From the NCBI RefSeq assembly GCF_029867415.1, contig NC_081180.1, positions 148,428,731 to 148,492,730 on the forward strand: DNA of 64,000 bases, given 5' to 3'. Each line of letters opens with the position of its first letter. Position 1 is the stretch's first letter. Positions 11,851 to 21,819 of this stretch are shown piece after piece. The notes under the pieces were generated by a model, which was given only the letters and a program-made list of their open reading frames with translations, searched no databases and was not told the DNA's origin. Position numbers and translations under genes: made by a program. The DNA comes from Vicia villosa. Taxonomy: Eukaryota > Streptophyta > Magnoliopsida > Fabales > Fabaceae.

Positions 11851-13248
11851 TCTGATACTGAGCGACCTTTGCAACGTGCCCCCAGGTAACGGGCTTGCCC
11901 CATGGGCTATTCAGTGTCCTTGAGAGATTCCATGGATCTTGATTTGATTGCCCCATGTAAATGGGATAAATGACGAGTTATGCCCCGTGTGCATTTCAGC
12001 TATCCCAGTCATGCGTGAGAGATGCTTCTTCTTTTTGACAAGCTTTTAAAAGCTACTTCGTCAGTCAGTAGGATTTTTAGACATTTAACCATGCCCCATG
12101 CAACTTCTCCCTGATGTTAACATTTAAATCTATATAGACAAGTGTACTTTATAATGAAATGCAAATGCATACGTCTGTCTTGAAAGTTTGAAAACATTTT
12201 TTGAGTAAAACAAAGTTTTTTTTTGTAAGAAAGTAATATCAACTCAAGAGTTATAGTAGACCTTAAGGAGTCAGGATACCTTTAGTAACGCTATGCTTTC
12301 GAACTAACCATGCTTCAGTTAGGACTTTTAAAGGTTGTAACGTGGCCTGGTTCACGGTTTAAAGAAACAAAAGATAAAGGCTCAAAGTTTATTTGTACCC
12401 ATCCCAATCTTCGTGATGTTCTCCAGTCCTATGCTCAGTCAGCTATGCATTTAGTCTCCAAAAGAGTTTGGGAATTGTGACATTGACATTTATGATGGTT
12501 CAAAAACCAAAGGTTTATCTGCAAAGGCAGTCATTCTCCTTTTTTGTAGTATTTCCTTTTGTCGAAGGTACATAGTAACCCTTTTTTCGACTTTATTATC
12601 CCTAACTTTTGCCTGAACTGTTTGTTTTAAAACTACAGTCAGCGGGATGCCCCAATTTTGCCTAAGTTTCCTTAATAGGTTTTGACTTAGCGGGCTCTTG
12701 CATTGCTTTCTCTTTTTTTTCTTTGCGGATATTGACTGCCAGGCTTAATCATGACGGAGAACCATCGGTGGTTATGTTCAAAGGAACAGTTTGGAATAAT
12801 TAAGTTAACTGAGCGGCTACCCTACCCCAGGTTATATATTACGGGTTTTATTTTGTATGAAGGAAAACTCCTACTTCTTTGGGCTCAAAGGGGTTGACGA
12901 GGGATTAACATCCTTATATCTCCATTATTTTAGGGATTGAACAAATGCCTGTACATCGTCAACACGGTCTGTTTGAAAGCATAGTGCATGAAATTATGGT
13001 ATCGTTTTCGTCATTCTCCCTCTAAAGGTGTAAAACTTCCCACTAGAGTTGAATATCACAAATGAGAAAATCGAGTAAAAACCCAGTTTTAAATATAGTG
13101 AGAACACTAGGAATGAATCAAGACAAACGTAAGCAATGCATTAATGATTTTTTGAAAAGTACATAGCATATGTCATAAGACTAATGTTTAAACAAACGGG
13201 AAGAAATTGCGAATGGAAACAAAAATAATGATCTAAGAAATCCTCCTT
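11851..13248 (-). other. Non-coding 3' region of D between gag and the repeats
   Basis: No open frame of note and no trace of protease, RT or integrase on either strand. This is where the pol region would lie in an autonomous relative. Confidence 0.55.
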
Positions 13249-13452
13249 CTAGCCACCTACGGTGTTAGACTTGCTAGGATCTTCGAACTCAATGAGCCCT
13301 TCTTCAATCAAATCTTGGATCTTGTGCTTCAATGGACCACAATCCTCTGTGTCATGACCAGGACTATCTGAATGATAAGCGCACCTAGCATGATGCTTGT
13401 ACCCGGGAGCGGGGTTAGCCGGAGCTGAGTATGGAGGCAGCAGAGTTACCAA
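13249..13452 (-). CDS. Gag of element D, C-terminal part with zinc-knuckle motif
   Basis: The last 67 codons of D's gag, in phase with 23066-24379 after excision of E. It encodes CAYHSDSPGHDTEDC, the counterpart of CAYHSNCPGHDADHC in A, followed by KIQDLIEEGLIEFEDP. It stops at TAG 13249-13251, soon after the knuckle, with no protease fusion. The TTG at its upstream end is not a start. Confidence 0.85.
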   Translation of the reverse strand: MVTLLPPYSAPANPAPGYKHHARCAYHSDSPGHDTEDCGPLKHKIQDLIEEGLIEFEDPSKSNTVGG

Positions 13453-13457
13453 GTTCT

Positions 13458-14703
13458 TGTTAGAACAAGATTTGTTCTTATCAATTATCTTAGTTTTGAT
13501 GATAACAATAATATGAATTTTGCTTAAGATAATATGGTACTCTAATCCAATGCAATTTCCCTTTCAGGAAATATATATAAAGAGTACGCATAATTCAGCG
13601 CTCAGAAGATGTGTCTCAAATGGTTCAGCATGCAACATCAGAACATGGTCTGGCAAGACATCAGAAGATGGTCGAAGCAGAATCAGAACATGGGTCTATG
13701 AAAGCATCAGAAGAACATGAGATCAGAAGCACTGAAGATCAGAAGATGGTATCACGCTCAGAAGCACTTCAAGGTCAGAAGATCAGAAGATGCTGTGCAC
13801 CAAGCTGTTTGACTCTGATGATATTCAAACATCGTATTCACAAACATCAGATCAGAAGGAAGTACACGTGGCAGACTACGCTGACTGACAAAAGGAACGT
13901 TAAAGCTACTAAAGGCTACGTCAGTAGACACAGCGTGAACAAGGCTCGAGGTAGTTGACAAAAGCGTATAACATTAAATGCAAAGCTGTACGGAACACGC
14001 AAAGCATTAAATGCATTCAACGGTCATCTTCTCAACGCCTATAAATATGAAGTTCTGATGAGAAGCAAGGTTAACGAATTCGCACAAATACAATTCAAAT
14101 TAACTTGCTGAAACGCTGTTCAAATCTAAACTCAGAATCTTCATCTTCATCAAAGCTCACTACATTGCTGTTGTAATATCTTAGTGAGATTAAGCTTAAA
14201 TTGTAAGAGAAATATCACAGTTGTGATTATCGCTTTTAAGAAGCATTTGTAAACTCTTGAATAGATTACATTAAGTTGTAAGGAACTAGAGTGATCAGTT
14301 GATCAGTATACTCTAGGAAGTCTTAGCAGTTAGCTGAGCAGGAAGTCTTGGCAGTTGGCTGAGCAGAAAGTCTTAGGAGTGAACTAAGCCTAGAGTGATC
14401 GTGTTGATCAGTAGACTCTAGAAAAGTCTTAGGAGTGAACTAAGCAGTTGTTCCTGGAGTGATCAGGTTGTGATCAGAAGACTCTGGAAGACTTAGTTGC
14501 GGCTAAGTGGAAAACCATTGTAATCCGTGCGATTAGTGGATTAAATCCTCAGTTGAGGTAAATCATCTCTGCGGGGGTGGACTGGAGTAGCTTCGTTAAC
14601 AGCGAACCAGGATAAAAATAATTGTGCATTTTATTTTTATCGTCCAAGATTTTAAGTCACACTTATTCAATCCCCCCCTTTCTAAGTGTTTTTCTATCCT
14701 TCA
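13458..14703 (+). repeat. 5' LTR of element E
   Basis: TGTTAGAACAAG...TATCCTTCA. A TATA-like CTATAAATATG lies at 14038-14049. The region 13598-13860 is packed with CAGAAG words (about nine in 260 bp). It differs from the 3' LTR at two sites, in the TACTCTAATCC and CAAACATCG contexts. Confidence 0.95.
14038..14049 (+). promoter_or_regulatory. TATA-like box of element E 5' LTR
   Basis: CTATAAATATGA, the only strong TATA match in the LTR, preceded by GC-containing sequence (CTTCTCAACGC). An identical copy is in the 3' LTR near 22400. Promoter use is inferred. Confidence 0.5.
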
Positions 14704-14721
14704 ATTGGCATCAGAGCGCCG
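14704..14721 (+). promoter_or_regulatory. Primer-binding site of element E
   Basis: TTGGCATCAGAGCGCC follows the LTR directly. It differs at one base from the TGGTATCAGAGC word complementary to initiator tRNA-Met that primes most plant copia elements, including element B here. Confidence 0.75.
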
Positions 14722-14790
14722 GTTCTAAGGTGCAAGCACTTAACCGTGTTTAGAAAAGATTCAGGAAGAGAAAAACGCTTCATTTAAAAG

Positions 14791-16710
14791 ATGGTTGATG
14801 AAAGTGAAAGGACTATACCTACACCTGCATCTACATCTGGCTCTGCTGAGCAATACAACGGTAACAATGGTTATACTAGACCGCCGGTATTTGATGGTGA
14901 AAACTTTGAATACTGGAAAGATAAACTGGAAAGTTACTTTCTGGGTCTAGATGGTGATCTATGGGATCTTCTGATGGATGGTTACAAACATCCTGTAAAT
15001 GCCAGAGGCGTAAAGCTGTCAAGGCAAGAAATGGATGATGATCAAAAGAAGCTTTTCAGGAATCATCATAAATGTAGAACTGTTTTGCTGAATGCTATCT
15101 CTCATGCTGAGTATGAGAAGATATCTAACAGGGAAACGGCCTATGACATATATGAGTCCTTGAAAATGACTCATGAAGGAAATGCTCAAGTCAAGGAGAC
15201 AAAAGCTCTTGCCTTAATCCAGAAGTATGAAGCCTTCAAGATGGAGGATGATGAAGACATTGAAAAGATGTTTTCGAGATTTCAAACTCTTACTGCTGGA
15301 TTGAGAGTTCTTGACAAAGGATACACCAAGGCTGATCATGTGAAGAAGATCATCAGAAGCTTACCCAGAAGATGGGGTCCGATGGTGACTGCATTCAAGA
15401 TTGCGAAGAATCTGAATGAAGTCTCTCTGGAAGAGCTTATCAGTGCCTTGAGAAGCCATGAGATTGAGCTGGACGCAAATGAGCCTCAAAAGAAAGGTAA
15501 GTCTATTGCATTAAAATCAAATATCAAGAAATGCACTAACGCTTTTCAGGCCAGAGAAGAAGATCCTGAAGAATCAGAATCTGAAGAAGAAGATGAACTG
15601 TCCATGATTTCCAGAAGGCTAAATCAACTCTGGAAGACCAAGCAAAGGAAGTTCAGAGGCTTCAGAAGTTCAAGGAAATTTGAACGTGGAGAATCTTCTG
15701 ATGAAAGAAGGTTTGACAAAAAGAAGGTCATGTGCTATGAATGCAATGAGCCTGGACACTACAAGAATGAATGTCCAAATCTTCAGAAGGAAAGTCCCAA
15801 GAAAAAGTTTCATAAGAAGAAAGGTCTTATGGCAACCTGGGATGAGTCAGAAGATGATTCAGAAGATGAGCAGGCCAACTGTGCGCTGATGGCGACAGAA
15901 GATGACGGATCAGAATCTACATCAGAATCAGATTCTGAAGAGGTATTTTCTGAACTTACTAGAGATGAGTTAGTTTCCGGTCTAACTGAACTTCTGGAAC
16001 TCAAGTCTCAGATCAGTCTCAAATACAAAAAGCTGAAAAAGCAATTTGAATTTGAAACAAAGAAGCTTGAGCTGGAGAATTCTGAATTAAAGGAAAAACT
16101 TTTAAACTTATCCAATAATGTTGGATCTCCTTCTGATTCAGAAAAATCCACTCCCAGTCTGAACCATATTCTGAAAGAATATGATTTAAGTTTCAGGAAG
16201 TTCCTATCTAGAAGTATTGGCAGAAGTCAGCTAGCTTCTATGATATATGCTGTGTCTGGAAACAAAAGAGTTGGCATTGGTTATGAGGGTGAAACCCCAT
16301 ACAAACTTGAACCTGTTGATGAAATGAAAATTACATACAAGCCATTGTATGATCAGTTCAAGTACGGCCACTCACATGATATTAGGCACACTTCACATGC
16401 ACAAAGTTTTCACAGTACACACACTAAGAAGCATGTGACACAACCTAGGAAATATCATGAAACTCACATTAAGAATTATCATGCTGTTCCTCCTATTGCT
16501 TACAATGTTAAACCCAAGTTCAATCAGAACTTGAGAAAATCTAACAAGAAAGGACCCAAAAAGATGTGGGTACCTAAGGATAAGATTATTCCTATTGCAG
16601 ATATCCTTGGCTGCAAGAAGGACAAAGCACAACATGTCATGGTACCTGGACTCTGGATGCTCGCGACACATGACAGGAAGAAGGTCTATGTTCCAAGACC
16701 TGGTGCTTAA
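14791..16710 (+). CDS. Gag of SIRE-type element E
   Basis: 639 codons from the ATG at 14791, 87 bp after the LTR. Residues ~110-230 are a copia gag (UBN2-type) domain: YDIYESLKMTHEG, KYEAFKMEDDEDIEKMFSRF, RSLPRRWGPMV. A CCHC knuckle CYECNEPGHYKNEC is encoded at 15733-15774. An acidic serine-rich tract and a predicted coiled coil (16000-16110) follow. The final ~58 codons overlap the pol frame; the tail VMVPGLWMLATHDRKK is the protease-start DNA read in another frame. The gag is much longer than in Tnt1-like elements, as usual for SIRE. Confidence 0.92.
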   Translation: MVDESERTIPTPASTSGSAEQYNGNNGYTRPPVFDGENFEYWKDKLESYFLGLDGDLWDLLMDGYKHPVNARGVKLSRQEMDDDQKKLFRNHHKCRTVLLNAISHAEYEKISNRETAYDIYESLKMTHEGNAQVKETKALALIQKYEAFKMEDDEDIEKMFSRFQTLTAGLRVLDKGYTKADHVKKIIRSLPRRWGPMVTAFKIAKNLNEVSLEELISALRSHEIELDANEPQKKGKSIALKSNIKKCTNAFQAREEDPEESESEEEDELSMISRRLNQLWKTKQRKFRGFRSSRKFERGESSDERRFDKKKVMCYECNEPGHYKNECPNLQKESPKKKFHKKKGLMATWDESEDDSEDEQANCALMATEDDGSESTSESDSEEVFSELTRDELVSGLTELLELKSQISLKYKKLKKQFEFETKKLELENSELKEKLLNLSNNVGSPSDSEKSTPSLNHILKEYDLSFRKFLSRSIGRSQLASMIYAVSGNKRVGIGYEGETPYKLEPVDEMKITYKPLYDQFKYGHSHDIRHTSHAQSFHSTHTKKHVTQPRKYHETHIKNYHAVPPIAYNVKPKFNQNLRKSNKKGPKKMWVPKDKIIPIADILGCKKDKAQHVMVPGLWMLATHDRKKVYVPRPGA

Positions 16711-19700
16711 GTCTGGAGGAGAAGTCAAGTTCGGAGGAGATCAAAAGGGCAAGATAATTGGCTCTGGAACTATAAAATCTGGTAACTCTCCTTCCATCTC
16801 TAATGTACTTCTTGTAGAAGGATTAACACATAACCTTTTATCTATCAGTCAATTAAGTGACAATGGTTATGATATAATCTTTAATCAAGAGTCTTGCAAG
16901 GCTGTAAATCAGAAGGATGGCTCAATCCTATTTACAGGCAAGAGGAAGAACAACATTTATAAGACAGATCTGCAAGATCTTATGAGTCAGAAGGTAACTT
17001 GTCTTATGTCTGTTTCTGAAGAGCAGTGGGTCTGGCACAGGAGATTAGGTCATGCTAGTTTGAGAAAGATCTCTCAAATTAACAAACTGAATCTTGTCAG
17101 AGGACTCCCTAATCTGAAATTCCAATCAGATGCTCTTTGTGAAGCATGTCAGAAGGGCAAGTTCTCCAAACCTGCATTCAAGTCTAAGAATGTTGTTTCT
17201 ACCTCAAGGCCATTAGAACTCTTGCACATTGATCTGTTTGGACCAGTCAAAACAGCATCTGTCAGAGGAAAGAAATATGGATTAGTCATCGTAGATGATT
17301 ATAGCCGCTGGACATGGGTAAAATTTTTAAAACACAAGGATGAGACTCATTCAGTGTTCTTTGATTTCTGCATTCAGATTCAATCTGAAAAAGAGTGTAA
17401 AATCATAAAGGTCAGAAGTGATCATGGTGGTGAATTTGAGAACAAATCCTTTGAAGAATTCTTCAAAGAAAATGGTATTGCCCATGATTTCTCTTGTCCT
17501 AGAACTCCACAGCAAAATGGGGTTGTAGAACGAAAGAATAGGACTCTTCAAGAAATGGCCAGAACCATGATCAATGAAACCAATATGGCTAAGCATTTCT
17601 GGGCAGAAGCAATAAACACTGCATGTTATATTCAGAATAGAATCTCTATCAGACCTATTCTAAATAAGACTCCCTATGAATTGTGGAAGAATAGAAAGCC
17701 CAACATTTCATATTTCCATCCTTTTGGATGTGTATGCTTTATTCTGAACACTAAAGATCATCTTGGTAAGTTTGATTCCAAAGCTCAAAAGTGTTTCCTT
17801 CTTGGATATTCTGAACGCTCAAAAGGCTACAGGGTATACAATACTGAAACATTGGTTGTAGAAGAATCAATCAATATCAGGTTTGATGATAAGCTTGGTT
17901 CTGAAAAACCAAAGCAAGTTGATAATTTTGCAGGTTGTGATATTGACATATCAGAAGTTGTTGAGCCAAGAAGCAACGCATCAGAAGCAGAGCTCCTCAG
18001 AAGCAAAGAATCTGAAGATCAAGTAACAGCTTCTCTGGAGGATCTAAGTATTTCTGAAGAACCATCTGTCAGAAGATCATCCAGACTCATCTCTGGTCAT
18101 TCAGAAGATGTCATTCTTGGAAAGAAGGATGATCCAATCAGAACAAGAGCATTCCTTAGGAACAATGCAGACTGTCAATTAGGTCTTGTATCTTTGATCG
18201 AGCCAACTTCTGTTGATCATGCTCTAGAAGATCCAGACTGGATAATTGCTATGCAAGAAGAACTAAATCAGTTTACAAGGAATGATGTTTGGGATCTTGT
18301 TCCTAGACCAGATGGATTCAACATAATTGGTACAAAATGGGTCTTCAGAAACAAGCTTAGTGAGAAAGGTGAAGTGGTAAGGAACAAAGCCAGACTGGTG
18401 GCTCAGGGTTATAGTCAGCAAGAAGGGATTGACTACACAGAAACCTTTGCACCAGTGGCCAGGTTAGAGTCTATTCGTCTATTAATTTCTTTTGCCACTC
18501 AACATAACATCATTCTCTATCAGATGGATGTTAAGAGTGCCTTCTTAAATGGTTATATAGATGAAGAAGTTTATGTCCATCAACCTCCTGGTTTTGAAGA
18601 CTCTATGTCTCCTAATCATGTCTTTAAACTTAAGAAATCATTGTATGGATTGAAACAGGCTCCCAGAGCTTGGTATGAACGCTTAAGTTCTTTCCTTCTA
18701 GATAATGGTTTCACTAGAGGAAAAGTGGACACTACTCTTTTTTGTAAAACCTTTGAAAAGGATATTTTAATTTGTCAAATATATGTAGATGATATTATTT
18801 TTGGAACATCTAATGCTACACTTGGAAAGGAGTTTGCTAAGTCTATGCAGGCTGAGTTTGAAATGAGCATGATGGGAGAACTCAAGTATTTCCTTGGAAT
18901 ACAAATAAATCAAACATCAGAAGGAACGTATGTTCACCAAACCAAGTATGTGAAGGAACTTCTGAAGAAGTTCAATCTTCTAGACTGCAAAGAAGCCAAA
19001 ACTCCTATGCATCCAACATGCATCCTAGGTAAGGATGAGGTAAGTAAGAAGGTAGATCAGAAGCTATACAGAGGTATGATTGGATCTCTTCTATATCTGA
19101 CTGCTTCTAGACCTGACATTCTGTTCAGTGTTTGTTTGTGTGCTAGATTCCAATCGGATCCTAGAGAATCTCATTTAACTGCTGTTAAGAGGATTCTAAG
19201 GTATCTGAAAGGTACTACTAATGTTGGTTTAGTTTACAGAAAATCTAAAGAATACAACTTAGTAGGATTCTGCGATGCTGATTATGCTGGAGACAGAATT
19301 GAAAGAAAAAGTACTTCAGGAAGTTGCCAATTTCTTGGAAGTCACTTAATCTCCTGGTACAGCAAGAAGCAAGCAACCATTGCTCTATCAACCACAGAAG
19401 CAGAATATGTCGCAGCTGCTGGTTGTAGTACACAGATGCTCTGGATGAAGAGTCAGTTAGAAGATTATCAGATATTTGAGAGTAACATTCCTATATTCTG
19501 TGATAATACTTCTGCTATATGTTTATCTAAGAATCCTATTCTTCATTCAAAAGCTAAACATATTGAGATAAAACATCATTTCATAAGGGACTATGTTCAG
19601 AAGGGTGTTATATCTTTAAACTTTGTTGATACAGACCATCAATGGGCTGATATCTTTACAAAACCCCTGGCTGAAGATAGGTTTAAGTTCATTCTGAAGA

Positions 19701-19729
19701 ACATCAGTATGGATTTATGCCCAGAATGA
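16535..19729 (+). CDS. Pol of element E: protease, integrase, RT, RNase H
   Basis: Open in the +1 frame relative to gag from 16535 (after TGA 16532-16534). There is no ATG near the 5' end, and the TTG at 16595 is unlikely to be used. Protease: WYLDSGCSRHMTG. Integrase: finger RRLGHASL...CEACQKGKF, then the acidic triad in HIDLFGP, SDHGGEFEN and QQNGVVERKNR. RT: YQMDVKSAFLNG and the YVDD box at 18782-18793. RNase H: FCDADYAGD and STTEAEYVAA. About 1060 codons with no lesion, full length for copia pol. Confidence 0.93.
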   Translation, partial: ENLTRKDPKRCGYLRIRLFLLQISLAARRTKHNMSWYLDSGCSRHMTGRRSMFQDLVLKSGGEVKFGGDQKGKIIGSGTIKSGNSPSISNVLLVEGLTHNLLSISQLSDNGYDIIFNQESCKAVNQKDGSILFTGKRKNNIYKTDLQDLMSQKVTCLMSVSEEQWVWHRRLGHASLRKISQINKLNLVRGLPNLKFQSDALCEACQKGKFSKPAFKSKNVVSTSRPLELLHIDLFGPVKTASVRGKKYGLVIVDDYSRWTWVKFLKHKDETHSVFFDFCIQIQSEKECKIIKVRSDHGGEFENKSFEEFFKENGIAHDFSCPRTPQQNGVVERKNRTLQEMARTMINETNMAKHFWAEAINTACYIQNRISIRPILNKTPYELWKNRKPNISYFHPFGCVCFILNTKDHLGKFDSKAQKCFLLGYSERSKGYRVYNTETLVVEESINIRFDDKLGSEKPKQVDNFAGCDIDISEVVEPRSNASEAELLRSKESEDQVTASLEDLSISEEPSVRRSSRLISGHSEDVILGKKDDPIRTRAFLRNNADCQLGLVSLIEPTSVDHALEDPDWIIAMQEELNQFTRNDVWDLVPRPDGFNIIGTKWVFRNKLSEKGEVVRNKARLVAQGYSQQEGIDYTETFAPVARLESIRLLISFATQHNIILYQMDVKSAFLNGYIDEEVYVHQPPGFEDSMSPNHVFKLKKSLYGLKQAPRAWYERLSSFLLDNGFTRGKVDTTLFCKTFEKDILICQIYVDDIIFGTSNATLGKEFAKSMQAEFEMSMMGELKYFLGIQINQTSEGTYVHQTKYVKELLKKFNLLDCKEAKTPMHPTCILGKDEVSKKVDQKLYRGMIGSLLYLTASRPDILFSVCLCARFQSDPRESHLTAVKRILRYLKGTTNVGLVYRKSKEYNLVGFCDADYAGDRIERKSTSGSCQFLGSHLISWYSKKQATIALSTTEAEYVAAAGCSTQMLWMKSQLEDYQIFESNIPIFCDNTSAICLSKNPILHSKAKHIEIKHHFIRDYVQKGVISLNFVDTDHQWADIFTKPLAEDRFKFILKNISMDLCPE

Positions 19730-20180
19730 GAAGATGAGAATTTCTCATGTATGAGTATCTTCTGAAATGAATGTGAAATTTTTTTTATCAGAAGTTCTGA
19801 TTGAATTCGTTTAGAAATTATGATTCGGTTATTACTAACGTTTCATTGTCTAAGTTGATTCAGAACATCTTGTAAAGCAAAACAGCTGTTACGCTTTATC
19901 TCGGGATGGTAAACCTGTCGTTACTATTCATGGATAAGCGCGCGTGCAGTTGAAGGGACGCCGACCATAGGTAACTGTGCCAGTCACTTCATTTGTCTTT
20001 ATTATCTCTCCTCACGTCACGTAACATTAAATGCTTTTCATCATTCGTTTCATTTTATTTTCCTTTAAATACTCTTCAAAATGGTTTTCGGTTTCCTATC
20101 TCCTTGTTTCCTTCTAAAAGATTGTCTCTCCCTCTCTTCCTTATCAAACCCTACCTGTTCATTTTTTTTGCAAACTCATC
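19730..20180 (+). other. Pol to env-position spacer of element E
   Basis: Non-coding. A TC-rich leader (20090-20180) precedes the next ATG, suggestive of a 5' untranslated region for the downstream ORF. Confidence 0.45.
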
Positions 20181-20570
20181 ATGAATTCTTCTTCAAAACC
20201 AGCAAATAATGAGAATGATAGAAACAACAAACGAAAAGCTGTTGAAACATCACCTTCCAAACCCAAAAAGATTAAAATCACCTATGATCCTCTCAAGGTG
20301 AATCCTTTCGAAGCAATGCTGTCTGGAAATTATTCTAGACGTGTGTTTCATCCTCCTGGTGAAAGCCCTCCATCATCTCCATCTTCTTCCTCATCTCTCG
20401 ACCATCAAGACTCAGCTTCCTCTGATTTTTCCTCTCCCTTAATCTCTTCTGAAGACATCTCTTCATCTTCACCCGCTGAGGATGTTGTCTCTGGAAAAGG
20501 TGGTGGAAGATCTGCTGCAGGACCAAGTCTCCCTGATCCCTCGCCTGAAAGCCCTAGAAGCAGTCAATGA
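20181..20570 (+). CDS. Short ORF in the env-like position of element E
   Basis: 129 codons from ATG 20181. The N-terminus is charged, with a KRKAVETSPSKPKKIKI basic patch (possible nuclear signal), then YDPLKVNPFEAM, then a serine/proline-rich low-complexity tail. SIRE elements carry a much longer ORF here, often called env-like. This looks like its N-terminal part only; the following 1.2 kb is non-coding. No signal peptide or membrane segment is visible, so a membrane role is unsupported. Confidence 0.6.
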   Translation: MNSSSKPANNENDRNNKRKAVETSPSKPKKIKITYDPLKVNPFEAMLSGNYSRRVFHPPGESPPSSPSSSSSLDHQDSASSDFSSPLISSEDISSSSPAEDVVSGKGGGRSAAGPSLPDPSPESPRSSQ

Positions 20571-20787
20571 GGCGTTTCACTCCTTCATGGCATGCTGGCA
20601 CAGACGTGGTCTTAGCTAGGGTCCTAGGATTTGGTCTCAGTAGTTTTATTTTTCTTTGTTGCATATCTTTTGTAATCCTTTTTTGATTTATCAATGAAAA
20701 AGTTTCTTTGTGTTTTACATTCCAGTAATTTTTTTTTGTCGTTTTATACATCTGAATCTTTTTATATATACTTTTTGATGTTATGAC

Positions 20788-20800
20788 AAAAAGGGGGAGA
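20788..20800 (+). promoter_or_regulatory. Internal polypurine tract of element E
   Basis: AAAAAGGGGGAGA, identical to the tract next to the 3' LTR and about 1 kb upstream of it. A similarly placed second copy exists in element B. Confidence 0.6.
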
Positions 20801-21339
20801 AAGATAAATGATAAATGATTTGATTAAATCTATCAGTTGCTGGGTAAAGGCTCCCACACATTCACTAACAAGAACTGCAAGTTCTATATGGTTTAAGTGT
20901 TTTGCAGGTACAAAGAAGTGAAGTGAATCTTCAAAGCAAACACTAGAAGCAAAACCATTGAAACTGAAGCAAGCTGAGTGCTGTCAAGCTTCAGAGATCA
21001 GAAGCAAGAAAGAAGAATGAATCAGAAGCACTGATAATAGAATTTGAACATTCATGTTCTGACAAAATTCTATTTGCCCTGATACACATAATGTTATGGC
21101 TCTGATACATTATTTGCTTTGATACATGTTTTTAGCCTAAAATGCTCTGATACATTTGGCTCTGATACATATCATGTATTTGAATATACATTTTATGTTC
21201 TAACTCGTTCATGCTGACTTTTGTCGTTTAGTTTTTGTTCTGTAACATTTCAGGATGTAGAGATGCTCAGATGATGCTCTGGTACATTCAACAATGTTCT
21301 GATACAAATCTAGCATGAAGTGATGTTGGTAGACATTCA

Positions 21340-21600
21340 AAGTTCTGAAGCTATCCGAGGGAAGCAGAAATCAGAAGATGTGAATGTTCTAAAGATCCAG
21401 TGATTCAAGTTCTGAAGCTGTCCTGAATGGAAGCAGAAGTCAGAAGCTGTGAATGTTCTGAAGATCAAAGAAATTCAAGTTCTGAAGCTGTCCTGAATGG
21501 AAGCAGAAGTCAGAAGCTGTGAATGTTCTGAAGATCAAAGAAATTCAAGTTCTGAAGCTGTCCAATGGAAGCAGAAGTCAGAAGCTATGAATTCTCTGAA
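21340..21600 (+). repeat. 70-bp tandem repeats in the 3' UTR of E
   Basis: Four units starting GTTCTGAAGCTGTCC at about 21340, 21409, 21479 and 21549. The two central units are identical and the outer two diverged. CAGAAG words dominate them. Confidence 0.9.
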
Positions 21601-21805
21601 GGCAGAAGCTCATATGATCGTCTCTACCGAAATAATCAGGGAAGTCTTTTATTAAAGTTCTTCGAGTATTTATTTCAGGGGGAGATTGTTAATCTCAGGG
21701 GGAGACATATTCATATGCTTATGCTATAGCTGTGTAATTTGTCTTTTGCCGACTACTCTTTCTGATCGCAAATTCATATCATTTATATATGTTTTTGTCA
21801 TCATC

Positions 21806-21818
21806 AAAAAGGGGGAGA
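21806..21818 (+). promoter_or_regulatory. Terminal polypurine tract of element E
   Basis: AAAAAGGGGGAGA followed by T and the LTR start TGTTAGAAC; the expected plus-strand primer. Confidence 0.85.
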
Positions 21819-21819
21819 T

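Larger units (their letters stand above)
20571..21819 (+). other. 3' untranslated region of element E
   Basis: No coding frame. It holds an internal polypurine tract (20788-20800), repeated CTGATACAT words (21060-21180), the 70-bp repeat array, TCAGGGGGAGA words near 21675 and 21695, and the terminal polypurine tract. Confidence 0.7.

Noticed and set aside
20181..20570. A viral-type envelope gene in element E
   Set aside because: No signal peptide, hydrophobic or transmembrane segment; only a low-complexity N-terminal remnant in the env position.
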